Source: Lasioglossum baleicum
Taxonomy: Eukaryota > Arthropoda > Insecta > Hymenoptera > Halictidae
Assembly: GCF_051020765.1 (NCBI RefSeq)
Contig: NC_134941.1
Location: forward strand, 14,384,001 to 14,448,000
Direction: 5' to 3'
DNA length: 64,000 nucleotides
The position numbers and the translations under genes are program-made. The notes under the pieces were generated by a model, which was given only the letters and a program-made list of their open reading frames with translations, was not told the origin of the DNA and did not search any database. Positions 32,720-44,388 of this stretch are shown in pieces. Position 1 is the first letter of the stretch. Each line of letters begins with the position of its first letter.

Positions 32720-32729
32720 GTCACATGAT

Positions 32730-33649
32730 TTTTGACAAGTAAAAATATAAATGAAAAATTTGACAGAATTTTTTCACAGAGTATAAAAAATAAAAATAGC
32801 TTTAATTCGAAGCTTCGAAACAGGGATTTTTTGAGAATCTTTTGTAGTCCATCGAAGCAAGAATTTTTTGAAAAATTTCTGGGGATCCAGGAAAGGAATT
32901 TCGAAACGCGTACCGGTCGATCATTCTTTCCCCGAAGAGCCGGCAATATCGCCGAGGATGCTCGTGTGTTTCACCTCCGCGGCGAGTTTGCCCGGCCGAG
33001 GAATTCATCAGCTAAAGGTTGGCAAACGTGCACCACCATAAAACCAAGTGATTTACGCCCGACACTTTATGGGCCGGAGCCAGACGGGCCGGCTTCGCGA
33101 ATTTTTCGTCGATTTTCGGTCGATACTAGCCAACCGAGCCACAGGTCTTTCGATTCGTCACGAGCTCCGGTACAGATCGATGTTTTTTATTCGATCATGA
33201 TCGAGCCGCGGATCCTGGAGATATCGACGATCGATCCCCGCGTGGTCGACGCCTGGCGCTTGCTTTTGGCGCAGACGGTACGAGACTCTGTGTATCGTTT
33301 CGCTCGGGGCCAGACTCGAGAACTATGGAAAAATCTGTTTCATTACACACGTTCGCAACGTGTACGACTGGATTGTTAATGTTTCTCTCTCTTCTTCATT
33401 CTGTTCGACTCGGCTGTGCCCCTTTGATGGCGGGTTAGAACCTTGATTGCGTTCCGACGAAAGTTTCTCGGACATTTTTCTGCGTCTCCGCATCCAATCA
33501 GGCTATTGTCCGTGAAATTACCGACAAAATATAGCTGTCCTCCCTGCAAAATAGCTTGCACAATTAATCGTCAGATTTAATCGAAAAAGTTTCGTTTCTC
33601 GCGGTGTTCGACAACGTTACTCGATTTTTCTCTCGATCGATTATCATTG
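32730..33649. other. Unannotated stretch, no gene seen
   Basis: The plus-strand frame at 32732-33379 (215 codons) is the longest, yet it has no domain I recognise and lacks supporting splice or promoter signals. I leave it uncalled. Confidence 0.45.
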
Positions 33650-33937
33650 TTTATTTATTTGCAGTTTATTTTAACGTGGTCGCATTCAAGGCATATGAAC
33701 ATTTTCAAAAAATGCTAGAATATAAAAATCGATAGAATTTAGTACAATTTTCAATTATTTCGTGATTCCACTGTCTTAAAATTTGATTTAAAAAATTGAA
33801 AATTGATTAAACATCCGCAGTCTAGTTATAGTATAGTTATCATTTAATTTGTAAAAAGGCCCATAGTTAACGTTGACTTTAGGATGAGATAACAGTTCGT
33901 ATAGATCGATGGATTTGAAGAAGAGCAGGACGTTCCT
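33650..33937. repeat. Dispersed repeat, copy 2, interrupted by a MITE remnant
   Basis: The outer parts, 33650-33689 (TTTATTTATTTG, AGTTTATTTTAACGTGGTCG) and about 33848-33937 (TTTGTAAAAAGGC, ATAGTTAAC, CGTATAGATCGATGGATTT), match copy 1 at 2826-2955. Between them lies about 160 bp of AT-rich sequence absent from copy 1. It includes AAACATCCGCAGTCTA ending at 33824, the right terminus of the hAT-like MITE family. The left terminus of the insert is not recognisable and no 8-bp duplication is evident. Copy 2 also carries a small extra AGGATGAGATAACA segment. Confidence 0.7.
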
Positions 33938-36300
33938 GAATTATTCGTAGCTGTGAAAAAGATTTTTTAAATTAAGAAATGATATTCCCGAGATACTCAG
34001 CTGTCGGCTCAACAGGTTCATCAAATTTAATTATTTTGTGAAAAATGATTTGCGGCGGCTACTGTACGTCGAAATAGTTACGAGATCGTTCGACATGCTC
34101 GAACGTAATTACTGGCCGCGTGGTGCATCTGTGTGTCGCGAGTGTTTGCGCGATTTGATGAGATGCAGCCAGTGCGCGACGCATCATCGGGACGTCAACG
34201 ACCTTTTATTGGGCGGCTCCTTATCACTTTAATCCCTCGTAATTTCCTCGAGCTGGTCTCTCTCCGCGTGTTCCCAAGCGTGCAAGACGATCGATTCTAT
34301 CGCCGATAGAAAACGATTGACACGATTGCAGAACAACATTTCACCACTTAACGTCCCATTACCGTCTCGATCGGGTAAACACAGTCGAAGAGTTTTTCCC
34401 CGTAGGACCACATCAATTCTCGGCTGGACTTGTGTAGACAGCTCTTCGTCCTTCTCCTCGTTTTTTTCGAGTGTTTTTCTAGCGGCTGGAAATTGGGCAA
34501 GATGTGAGACCCTTTTTTTTGGGGCCACTCTCGGGGAAAAGTGGAGATTTGGGGTCCTGGGCAGTTTGTAATGGATCTGTCTGCGGGGTGAACCACTTAT
34601 TTACTGTATCCGAGATTTAGGATGTCGTATTTCACGTTTCTGTTCAAGTGCTGATGCAAATTCGCCGTGGGATTTGTTTTTGGGCGAGAGGAGTTCTTGT
34701 GTGCACGATTCTTGTTCAGAGCACAAAGACGTCTTATTTCAGACCTTAACAACAATGTCTCGAAAAAGATGTCTTTCTAGGACGTACGATTTTTAATAGC
34801 AATTTTTCTCTGATTTTCCTGATGAACCCTGGAGGATGGTTCCGACGAAATAAAATGTCCAAAAAATACGAAACAACGAGATTACGGTGTTCTCGAACAG
34901 TCGGAGGCTGTGCGGCAGTCAAGTCCGGCGGGCCGCTCATTGATTCGATCGGAAAAAAGGGCACAATAACACCTGCCCGGTGGAACGAGAAAATTCCTCG
35001 GGGAATTTAGCAGGGGCCCGCCTGTGAAATTGAGCCGTTAATACCTGACCGTGCGCCCCCCACTCGATCCTGAGAGAGTCCAGGGAACACTGACCCTGTT
35101 CAAGGACCCCCCTGGTGGCCGTCGAATCCCCGGAAAATCGGCCGACAATGGCGACGACGATCGGTCCTCCGCTGTTCCGAATAATATTTTGACAGGTCTC
35201 GATCGACGATCACTTTCGAACTGACCCCTCTCTCACCTCTGAGGACATTTAAGGCCGGCCAATTTCAGGATTCGACAGGGGTGCGAAGATTTCACGAACC
35301 GGGGAACCGACATTTCACAGCGGTCGAGCTGAGATAATGGCCGCAAAAAAATCGCCTGGCGAGAAAAAAGCGCCGCCTCGTAAGTAGCCATCGCCGCAGC
35401 AATTTATGGTCTTTTCTAACCGTGCGAAAATTGCCCGATCGAATAACGTATCGCGGAAAAAACTGGCGATGATACCGGGGAGACATCGAGCACTTTTCTT
35501 TTTTCGTCGGAGGGTGAGATTCCTATGTTTATTTTTGGGCAATTTTGATGAAGACGTTCCGTGGGGTGGTTGCGGGACATCTTGAGTTAGGGAGTGATTA
35601 ACGCGGCTTTTTTGCATCGAGGAATTTTTGTTTGAATCGGGGAGGGAATATTACCGGATGGGAAATTTTTCTTTTGGGGTCCTGGAATTTTTTGGTCGGT
35701 GCAGAAAAAGTGGGGAATGTGTCGGTTTCCAGTAATTTTTCAACGACATGATTAATGGCAAATTTAGTCGACGCAATTCTTACGGTTTCTGTGATTGCTC
35801 GAATACGACGGAGACAGCGAATGCAATTAAAATGTTTTCGCCGAGGCTAGCCCCGGGATCGAGTGTCATCGCGTCTCGGTAAGACAATCGCAATTGACGG
35901 GGGCCATGACGGGGCGCAAATAGAAAGCGCAATTATCGGAAGAGCGGACAAAAGGCTCCCACTTAGCGAATTCCAGGCTGGAACCTGGGGAATAACGATT
36001 ACGATGCGAAAACGTTTGTCGATGAATGTGAAAGTTCACAGCGACATCGGTATGTAACTAAACTCTGAACGTAGCTCGAGAGCTTTTAATGTAGCGTTTA
36101 CCTGTTGCAACAAACCACGGGCTCGTTTGAACTTGTTAGCCGGACATTTAGCACGTTGTCGCTAGTTGATCTGGGATTGCATACAATGCGTGTGTAAACC
36201 GTGAAATATAGCCTGTTCCGCGAGCTCGTAGACTTTTCGCGACGGTGAAAACGCTACGCGGTTCCCCAATAACCTTTGCTCTTTCACATACACGATTATA
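33938..36300. other. Unannotated stretch, no gene seen
   Basis: Unique mixed DNA with many short frames and no recognisable motif. I see no RNA gene. Confidence 0.5.
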
Positions 36301-39300
36301 CTCTAACTGATAAATCAAAAACAAATAAAAAAAAATTATTCACTTAAGGGGGTTTAAAAATGGGCATTTTCAGTGGTCAAAAGCCCTTTATTGGACAGCG
36401 TATAGTATAGCTATTTGCATAAAGCTGTGACAGCTACGTAAAAATAGGACTTTCGAGGGAGACAGCGGTCTAAATAGATCTTTTATCGACCCTTGTAAAA
36501 ACATTTTCGGATCGATGAGAAAGAATTCGGTGAACAGTTGAAATATTCTACGGAAGCGGAGCGGAAAAAAAGACGCCGCAGGAATTCCGAGTGCGATCGA
36601 CAGGACGGCCAGGCGTCGCTCGTTGCATTCTTATCGAGCTGCCATTGTTTCCTCGACTTCCCAATTAAATGCCCTATACGCAGCCGGCCACGTGTGCGTC
36701 CCCGTGCCCCTCTGCCCCCCGGAGTTCCTCGATTCATCCTCTTCCCGTTTCTCTCTGTCTCCTTTCCACGAGCGCAGTCTCGATTCACGAACCCGTGAAT
36801 GGGCGAGCACGCGATTCCGGGAATTTAAAAACGGGAAGGAATTTCTAGAGAAAGGTAGAGGAAGAAGCAAACAGAACGTACACTTACAACAGACGAAACT
36901 AGAGAGAGACAGAGGAACAGAGAGAAGGAACGGATACTAAAGGGGACGTTAACAGAAGAAAGACAACGAATCGTTCGGAGCTCTATGTGTGATGTAGGCA
37001 GAGAGACACGTGGTGGGTGTGAGCTACTGGTATTTTATTGTTCGCCGGTGTGATTTGTGGTGTTGTTGTGTTGTCGTGTAGACGACTTGCTACACAGGGT
37101 GTACCGGTTTGTTTAGAAGGCCTCTGAGTGACGTACAAGATCGTTTGGCCGCGAGGTTTCCGTTGCTCTATCGCGTGCGCGCGCTCGCTTTGAAATCGAA
37201 AACCTTGGGGACCTCCTGAAATAGATCCTAGAACAGATTTCCTTAATAGATAGAGAATTTTCCTTGACTCGTCGCCATCACCGCCCTGCCGGCCAGACGA
37301 CGACGCTCACCGGTTAACGAGTTACTTGTATGTCGCGATATTAATATCTAGCTAGTCCGACGGCTGTCTTTGAAATATCGCTCGCATTGTTCCCTTTCTT
37401 GCCACGGAGCACTCTGGCCGATCCGCGACTCTCGAGTCGAGTCGGCCCGGCCTCAGGATGTTCTACATATATTTTCTGTCTGACGTAGCAACGTTTATGG
37501 CTGTCGCGCTCGTTCGTCGGAGACGTCGTCGATCGGTTTTTCACCGACTCCCGTTGACGCGGTTGTTGATCGTTTATTGGTTCGACGAGGATTTTATCTC
37601 GACATTCTTTGGGGACCTCGGATTTTCTTGTGTCCTAATCGAAATTGTTCTTCTCGCGAGGCTAGAAATATTGAATACCGGTGAGAGGATATATCGACGA
37701 GGTGGAAATTCAGAAGAGAAGGAGGCAGCGCGAATGGTCATCGACCGGAAAGCCATGAATCGACATGTTTCAGAGTGCGATAGGTTTATCAGAGGAAGTC
37801 AGATGCTACTCGAGGAAACGTTCCCTCGGGGAATACGCGTGGGCTACCTACGGTACCCTGAAGAAATGAGTGTAACCTCGTCGGTATGCAAGTATTATGT
37901 GTCTCGGGGAAACGGGATATCCCCGACCTGACTCGGCAAACAATCGATACCAGAGTAAAGGAGTCGATATACTCTGTTTACACGTGTACGAGCGAAAAAT
38001 TGTACGCGCCGAGTCGAAGTATGCGCGATCTTCTTGCGACCGGCGACGTTTAATCGATTCCCACGATGCACGGGCTCGATCTTATCAGCTTATCGAATTA
38101 CTCCCCGAGTCGATTATAAACATTCGCGTCTCATTAACAGCGTGAGAAACGGGCTCTGCGCGTTCCAAGTTGCTTTCTTCGCAGTAAGAACAATTTCTTT
38201 TTAAAAAATAAATTTTTTCCCATTATCTAAAAACCTAGATGTAGAAAATCGCCCTATGTCCCTCAAAGGGGTGCCAAGCATTCCCAGTTTCTTGTAAACA
38301 AGAATTTCGGTAAAACTGTGAGGAAACGATTCCGAAATGCATGAACCACGTATCGAATGCACTCCCAGCGAATGACTAAATGACTGAATGCCTTGGGAAC
38401 GGAGTAGGCTATCAGCGTGTCGCGTCGAAGCGGTTTCAGAGTTATCGGATAGCTCTCGCGGCAATTACAACCCCCGTGCGTTTCCCACCCCGTTCTCCTT
38501 CGGGCATAAACGTCCCGATATTATTAATTATCCGGCTGCTCCGGAGCACCGGCACACCGGTGCCCGGCCGGTCGAAAGAAACTTTGAGGCGGACTGTAAC
38601 GACGCTCCCCGCCGAATAAGACTATAAATTCGTCTGTGTAAATCACGTGGGAGGGTAACGACAAGAGCAGTAAGGCCATTTTTTTTCTTTCTCTCTCTCT
38701 CTCTTCCTTGCCGGGCGCGTACTGAAGTGTACGCGCGCGATCTCCGCACACGCTCGTGGAAGATGTTATTGGTGGCAGGTACACGTGTGTTCCCGAAGGG
38801 AAGCACGGACGTGGCCGAAGGGACAGGAAAGTACAAGTGTTTCAAGGAACGCGTAATTTATATTCGAGGCCCGTCGACGCGCGATGCGCGCACGGTTTTA
38901 TGTGCCTTTCGGGAAACAACGTTACGAGGCAATTAATTTTTCGAAAATCCCGCCGATTAACCAGCCACCACCGCACCGACACCCTCGCCCCTCCGTTAAC
39001 CGTTCCGCGCCGGCCACAAGGCTTTGCAATGTATCCGCAATGTTGGACGCATTGTAATAAAACGGACCCGTTGCCGCGTCTCTCTTTTTCCCTCTCTCTC
39101 TCACTCGTTCTCTCACCTTATCGCTCTCGCTTCGGCTCTCTCTCTGTTCCGCTGTGTTTCGAGCGCGCGAACGGCTTTTATCGTTCGACTCGGCTCACTC
39201 TGAAATTTATCGGCGTCGTTCCCCGGCGAATTTGTTGCTCCGACGACTATCGGACGAGGAAGGAATTTTTGGAATAATTGATAACGCTACGCCTCGACGG

Positions 39301-39915
39301 ATAACGCGAGCCGCGAGCGACGGGGGAGAGTGAGATGGAACGACAGTCTTGCACTGATTTTTCATTTATAGTCTGAACGTTTGTCTTTCTTCGATTTACG
39401 TTTTATCAAAATCATTTTTAGTCTAGCTGTTTTTATCAAGGGATGTTCGAGACCTGTTTGAAGTACCAAAACACAAAAGTGTCTACACAGCGACGTCTAC
39501 ACCAGAGAGGGCAACGGCCTCTATATTTGTCTAAGCCTCGGCTCGGAAAGAAGGGATAATTATTTTCTGAGCTTCCTGGTACGAAGAAAGACAGACGAAG
39601 AAAGAGAACGCCAACGGAGTAGGAAGTTTGAAACCAATTAGAACCTTCCAGTCAGCGCGACGAACCAAGGCTCGGTCAGTTTACGCCCCAGCTGGAAAAA
39701 GCGAACGAATTCGAGGATTTTTGCCCCGCAGTCACGAACACCGTTAGAGGCGTTCCTGGATCGCGGATTTGAATCGGATTTTTTGCGGTCGTTACACGCT
39801 CCTTCCACCCAGACACACACGTTCCCTGTCGTCGCGAAGGAGAACGTGATTATTAATTCAATTCACCGGTCCCGTTCCGGAAACTTCGCGTTTTTACTTC
39901 GGTGGACTGTCGAGG
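36301..39915. other. Unannotated stretch with CT runs, no gene seen
   Basis: GAGA-rich DNA at 36840-36970 could be a leader sequence, but no donor supports this. TACACAGGGTGTACCGG at 37091-37107 resembles an insect repeat terminus. (CT)n runs lie at about 38686-38705 and 39078-39148. Frames up to 173 codons (38756-39277) show no domain. Confidence 0.45.
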
Positions 39916-40103
39916 TCGCTTTGAACACCTTCTAAAAAATTCGTGGGACCGGAACGGCTGTCAACAGCGAGCATGGAAGTGGTAAATAAAGTTTTAGCAT
40001 GAGTAAAATGTTAATTTCAAACGGACAATTTCCCAGCAATCGCTTTGAATACCTTTTAAAAACTTCGTGGAACCGAAACGGCTGCCTACAGCGAGCATGA
40101 AAG
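39916..40103. repeat. Tandem repeat, 124-bp unit, first copy and start of second
   Basis: TCGCTTTGAA(C/T)ACCTT occurs at 39916 and 40040. Both copies continue with AAAA-TTCGTGG, ACCG-AACGGCTG and ACAGCGAGCATG(G/A)AAG. The first copy runs on through GTAAATAAAGTTTTAGCATG to CAGCAATCGC. In the second copy that continuation appears only at 40461-40523, after the LTR-like insert. Confidence 0.82.
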
Positions 40104-40460
40104 TGTTGTATTCCGGATACTCAATATAAGTATATTTATTAAGTACAAATTCTAAACGAAATACAAACTACGAACGTAATGCAAAAGATCTTAGTGGTCT
40201 AGACAAGACTCGGTAAGAGACTGGTCGGAAGCGAACGAAGACTGAGAAAAGAATGCTCGCGAGAAGAAGAAATCAGCAGGAGATATAGGTTTTGGGTTCT
40301 GTAAAGTGGGGGTTGTTTTAGGTCTAATGGTCAGTAAGGGATGAATCATGGGGATGAGGTTCAAAGATGAGTAATGGTAGATGGAATGTCGAACTGAAAC
40401 GTCTAGATTACATGAGCGATTACTAATGCTAGAGAGAATCTTATCGTTGGTATACATAAC
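40104..40460 (-). mobile_element. Putative solo LTR (BEL/Pao-like termini) with 5-bp target duplication
   Basis: This 357-bp segment interrupts a tandem-repeat unit and is flanked on both sides by GAAAG (40099-40103 and 40461-40465). Read on the minus strand it begins GTTATGTATACC, carries an initiator-like TCAGTC and a late AATAAA polyadenylation signal, and ends CCGGAATACAACA. LTRs usually begin TG and end CA, and BEL/Pao LTRs often begin TGTT and end AACA; here only the initial T is missing. The uninterrupted unit at 39916-40039 shows the empty-site sequence, which supports a real insertion. It has no gag/pol sequence. Family assignment is by terminus pattern only. Confidence 0.6.
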
Positions 40461-40523
40461 GAAAGTAGTAAATAAAGTTTTAGCGTAAAGTTTAATTTGA
40501 AATGAACAATTTCGCAGCAATCG
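40461..40523. repeat. Displaced remainder of the 124-bp repeat unit
   Basis: GAAAGTAGTAAATAAAGTTT, TTAGCGTAAA, TTTAATTTGAAATGAACAAT and CGCAGCAATCG align with 39976-40041 of the first unit. The piece restores the second unit when the 40104-40460 insert is removed. Confidence 0.78.
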
Positions 40524-41369
40524 TCGATACGCTGATACAGTCTGTGAGTCTGTGGATCGAGCGTGATTCGTGTTGGTGGACGAAACCATGGGATCGCGGG
40601 AGTTCACGGTTCGAAAACGCCGCGCGAGTCTTCGACGAGAACGAGATCGAAGATAATTGGTAGGAAAGCAATAGGTCGGGCCCGTGTACGCACATTTCTG
40701 CGTGCGTGGCCATCTGTAACAGAGGCACTGTATAACAGGAGGGAGCAGGGAGAGAGAAACGACGTGTGCAACGGCTCTCGACTATAGGAAACGAGCCGAG
40801 AAAGAAGGAGAACGAATCCCGCGAGCGAGAACGAGGCGGATGTGGCGCTGAAAGACAGCGGCTTGTTACTTAATTCCATGCGCTCGCTTAAATAGAACGA
40901 CTTAGACTTAAGGTAGTCTGCAAAAATCGGAGACACGCCGTTGTGGAGAGGCAGCGCGCGACTAGTGCGTATGTACACGCCGCGCCGGTGCAGCATACAC
41001 CAACACAGCGAGACCGACGGGGTACGTGTACGTATAAGACACTCGGACAACAACGTATTTGATCGTGCAATGTCGGGGGTGCCTACTGGTTTTGATATAC
41101 GAGCACACCAATACACGATCGAACGGTGTTACACGCGTGAGTCATATTGAAAACCAGTCCTAGCGATTGCTCGAGAGCACACGCGCGAGCGCGAGCCTCT
41201 AAAGTGCCCGAGAGACTTCTGAATATCGAGACCGCGTCGACGAGCAGTCGACTTTCTTCTCTCCATTCTGCGGCTTTTCGACTCCACAGGCTCCCTTTAT
41301 TCCTCGTTTCGCCCGACGATTTTACGAAAAATTGCTACGGCACGTTTTCAGTTATTTATTTTTATAAGT
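40524..41369. other. Unannotated stretch, no gene seen
   Basis: CpG-rich DNA with no recognisable exon. The minus-strand frame at 40604-41116 (170 codons) is Ser/Leu-rich and has no domain. Confidence 0.5.
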
Positions 41370-41760
41370 GAGCCATTGACTCTTGCCCGATCAATTAACT
41401 TGTCTAAATAAAAAAGTAGAGAACATTTATTTCAATTCCTCGAAAATATTCTGTATAAATGAGACATCGACTTGCCTGATCGATTAATTCCTCTAAATCA
41501 TTTTTATATCCACCGTATGTTTTTACATCCGCCACTGCGCGAGATAGAAAGCCTCGTCATCTCCAAGAAATATTTAGCTGAAAGAAGATAAAGAGATAAC
41601 TGCACAATGCATTTCACTCTTTCCATTCATTACACCCTTGCACTCTTCGCATTCATTCAGAAATGCACAGCTAGAAATTTTTGCAATTTCAGCCCCACAG
41701 AAAATGTTGTTTTTAAATCCACATCTACACCGCGCAGAATGCCTCGTCATCGTCGACTGC
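41370..41760. repeat. Degenerate local duplications (91 and 190 bp apart)
   Basis: GAGCCATTGACTCTTGCCCG followed by ATCAATTAA...TCTAAAT at 41370 resembles GAGACATCGACTTGCCTGAT followed by CGATTAATTCCTCTAAAT at 41461. TTTTACATCC...GCCTCGTCATC at 41521 resembles TTTTAAATCC...GCCTCGTCATC at 41711. These look like old, decayed tandem duplications. Confidence 0.5.
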
Positions 41761-42510
41761 ATCCCGAGAGGAGCTAGACAACATCCACTGTTCTACAAGA
41801 CTGTCTTTTCGCGTTGAATAGCTCGAGGAGGCAAACAATTTTTAATCAAACTCGAAGCGCCATTCAGAGGATAGTGCGGAAGCATTCGTTTCGATACACC
41901 ACCGCACGATAATGAATAAATCCATTCGGAGAGCAGAGCGCATTGTCATTATTGCCTCGTTTCACGTGCTACAAGCCAACTGGCAGGCTTCCCTCCCGGT
42001 CACAATGGCATCCGTATTTGATGGACAATAACGGCGGGGCCATCACGTTAGCGAAAATAGTTTATGTTCGTGCAATCCGTGGAACCCATTACCCGCGAAA
42101 ACAATCATCCTCCTTAAACCGACGGAGAAATCCCTCCCCGAACAAGTCATGAATCCTATCGACCGATAATCACGATCCTAGCCAACAACATTACCCGTGG
42201 GCCTGTTCTTACTGCCAGATTGGGTTCCTGTATCGTGAGAAGACCGTAGTAGGTACACGTCGAAACTCAATATTCCTGGAGACGCGATCCATCGATCCGT
42301 AACCGTGAGGTTCAATTCAGATCTCGGGAAAATCCCGTTTTCAATTGTTCCATTCTTTTCGATTCGGTACTCTATCTGCTACAATAATTGTATATTTAGA
42401 AAGAGAATTTTATTTTTAAAGAAGATTACTGCTGCAACAATAATAGTACATTAAAACCAAAAATCGAGTTCAGTCTCGTTAATAAAATAAATCACTAGTC
42501 TAATCCATTG
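41761..42510. other. Unannotated stretch, no gene seen
   Basis: Mixed DNA with no recognisable features. Confidence 0.5.
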
Positions 42511-42518
42511 GTGATAAT

Positions 42519-42677
42519 TAGACAGCGGATTTTATGCATTCATCAAGAGTTTAAAAACATTGTTATATTATTTCTAACCAATTGAACGTGTCAAGAAAGA
42601 AAATACATTTCTAATTCTCTTCAATTTGTTGCAATTTAGGTAGGAAATTTATATTTTACATAAAGAGCCGCTGTCTA
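42519..42677. mobile_element. hAT-like MITE, 159 bp, with 7/8 target duplication
   Basis: The left end is TAGACAGCGGATTTTATGCA, and the right end, reverse-complemented, is TAGACAGCGGCTCTTTATGT. GTGATAAT precedes (42511-42518) and CTGATAAT follows (42678-42685), matching at seven of eight bases and again showing T at position 2 and A at position 7. The interior shares ATTGAAC, AAGAAAGAAA and TTTGTTGCAATT blocks with the copy at 3729-3988, so the family has a conserved core as well as conserved ends. It is non-coding. Confidence 0.78.
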
Positions 42678-42685
42678 CTGATAAT

Positions 42686-43157
42686 AGTCCGTCCAGTTCC
42701 GGTGAAAGAAGACTATCGAGAGCTCACAGCTAAGAATAGAGCAGTTTAAGTCACCGCAGAAACTCGGAGTTTAAATAAATCAGAAAACCTAGTCGGTTAC
42801 AGACACACCACTTCGAGTATAATACTTGTTTCAATTTACTTTAATGATACTACAGCCGATAGTTCTGCTCTATTTGTCACGCATGTTACACTGTTAGTAT
42901 CTTAAATTGCTCTATTTACTACGCTTGTCCATGTTCGCATTAATAACGTTCCTGCTTTACTTTCTTCTTTCTGTGTTTGTATTAGATATCTCTCCGCTGT
43001 ACTCTTCAGTTTCTATCGATCGAACTTTTACCGGAAACGTTCTATTCGCGATTGCTTCCGTTCTCCACTCGCTGCACCTGTTTCATTAATTATTAAAATC
43101 ACTATAATTTTCAGCAGTTTAGAACAGCCATCCTCGATAATCGGTTGACCTTGTTTC
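42686..43157. other. Unannotated stretch, no gene seen
   Basis: A short imperfect duplication shares GCTCTATTTGTCACGCATGT (about 42867) with GCTCTATTTACTACGCTTGT (about 42910). I see nothing else. Confidence 0.5.
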
Positions 43158-43660
43158 AGCTACCAAAATAGGTGTCTGCTCTAGATTGTCACTGGTATCG
43201 GTAGACTCTCAATTAGACTATCAATTGATCAATACTGTCAACAGTCTCTCAACAGTTCAAGCTCCAATCAGCAGATACTCGATCAAGCCTAGCACAATCA
43301 ACGCCCAAAATCTCGTAAAATCCTGTTCTACGTTCCTTCATTTAACATGATCATCATTTTTAAAAGTGGGTTATCCTTGGTTTGTTTCTAAGACAATTTT
43401 AACTACTATCAGAAATTTCTCAAGAATCCATCTGGCGATCTAATTCCAGCTACCAAACCACGCAAACCTGATCTACATGCGCTATCAGCTCACCTAAATC
43501 ATTTCTTTGTCTCGACTATCAGCTGACCATCAGCCACCAATCTATCACACCTTTCAACAGTTCAATTTCCAATGGCCAACACCTCCATCAAGCTCTCTGT
43601 CACAATGACCACCAAAAATCCCATAAAATCGTCGACTACCATAAAATTTCCTTCTCCGGT
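43158..43660. repeat. Degenerate direct duplication, about 290-305 bp offset
   Basis: CAGCTACCAAA begins near 43157 and 43447, and CAACAGTTCAA near 43250 and 43555. Both copies continue with CTCCAAT/TTCCAAT, then ATCAAGC, CACAAT-A, CCAAAATC/CAAAAATC and TAAAATC. Similarity is moderate with several indels, so the duplication is old. Confidence 0.55.
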
Positions 43661-43723
43661 TCTACTATTCACCAAAGTTCCGTAATCGAAAGAAACCCAG
43701 GAGCGCATTCCATAGAGCATAGT

Positions 43724-43741
43724 CACACACACACACACACA
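43724..43741. repeat. (CA)9 microsatellite
   Basis: An uninterrupted CA dinucleotide run. Confidence 0.95.
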
Positions 43742-44388
43742 TAGTGAGCGCCGATCGAGTCGCATTCCCAAGTGTAAACGATCAAACTTCGAAACATAAG
43801 CCAATCGTTTTCCTCGAATACAAAATTCCGGGAATTAATCGACGTGCGTTATAGTGTGGCGGGTGTAGGGCGCGGTGAGGGGAGCTGTTTGCACGGGTTT
43901 CTCTGGAAATCCGTATATCGGGTCTCCTCGGGTGTGTACGCGTGTACGCGCGTATTACAGGCAGAAACGCGCGCGGAGAGAAGCGGTCAGGCAGCGTATC
44001 CACCCACGACGTGGCATACTGTAACGAGGCTACAGTCCATTAAGTGCGTGCGGCTATTATGGCTAATGCATTACGGGCCGATAAAAAACGGGAAGTATAG
44101 CGGCGGGCCGCGTGTGCGCGCACGCCCGGGAACCGGACCACATTCCATGTCGGACGAGTATGTACGCGCTGCTCAATGCATTGCCTTCAAGTACAACGCT
44201 CGTAGATACGACGACGACACGCGCAAGCACCGCGAAACCCTCTCGCGAGACCAGACGACTCGGATCCTCGTCCTCGTACATCTAACGTAGCCCCCACCCC
44301 TCTCACTATGCTTCTACAGTCTCTCTCCGAAGATTCTTCCACGCTCGTTGCATTTTGGATCCGCGGGAAACCGAAATTTAAACACGAA
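43742..44388. other. Unannotated CpG-rich stretch, no gene seen
   Basis: High in CG dinucleotides between about 43840 and 44280. The 148-codon frame at 43844-44290 has an opposing open frame and no domain. It could be a CpG-rich regulatory region, but no core promoter is evident. Confidence 0.45.

Noticed and set aside
32732..33379. A 215-codon plus-strand frame as a gene
   Set aside because: I see no recognisable domain, promoter or splice context, and its first part overlaps AT-rich repeat-flanking DNA.
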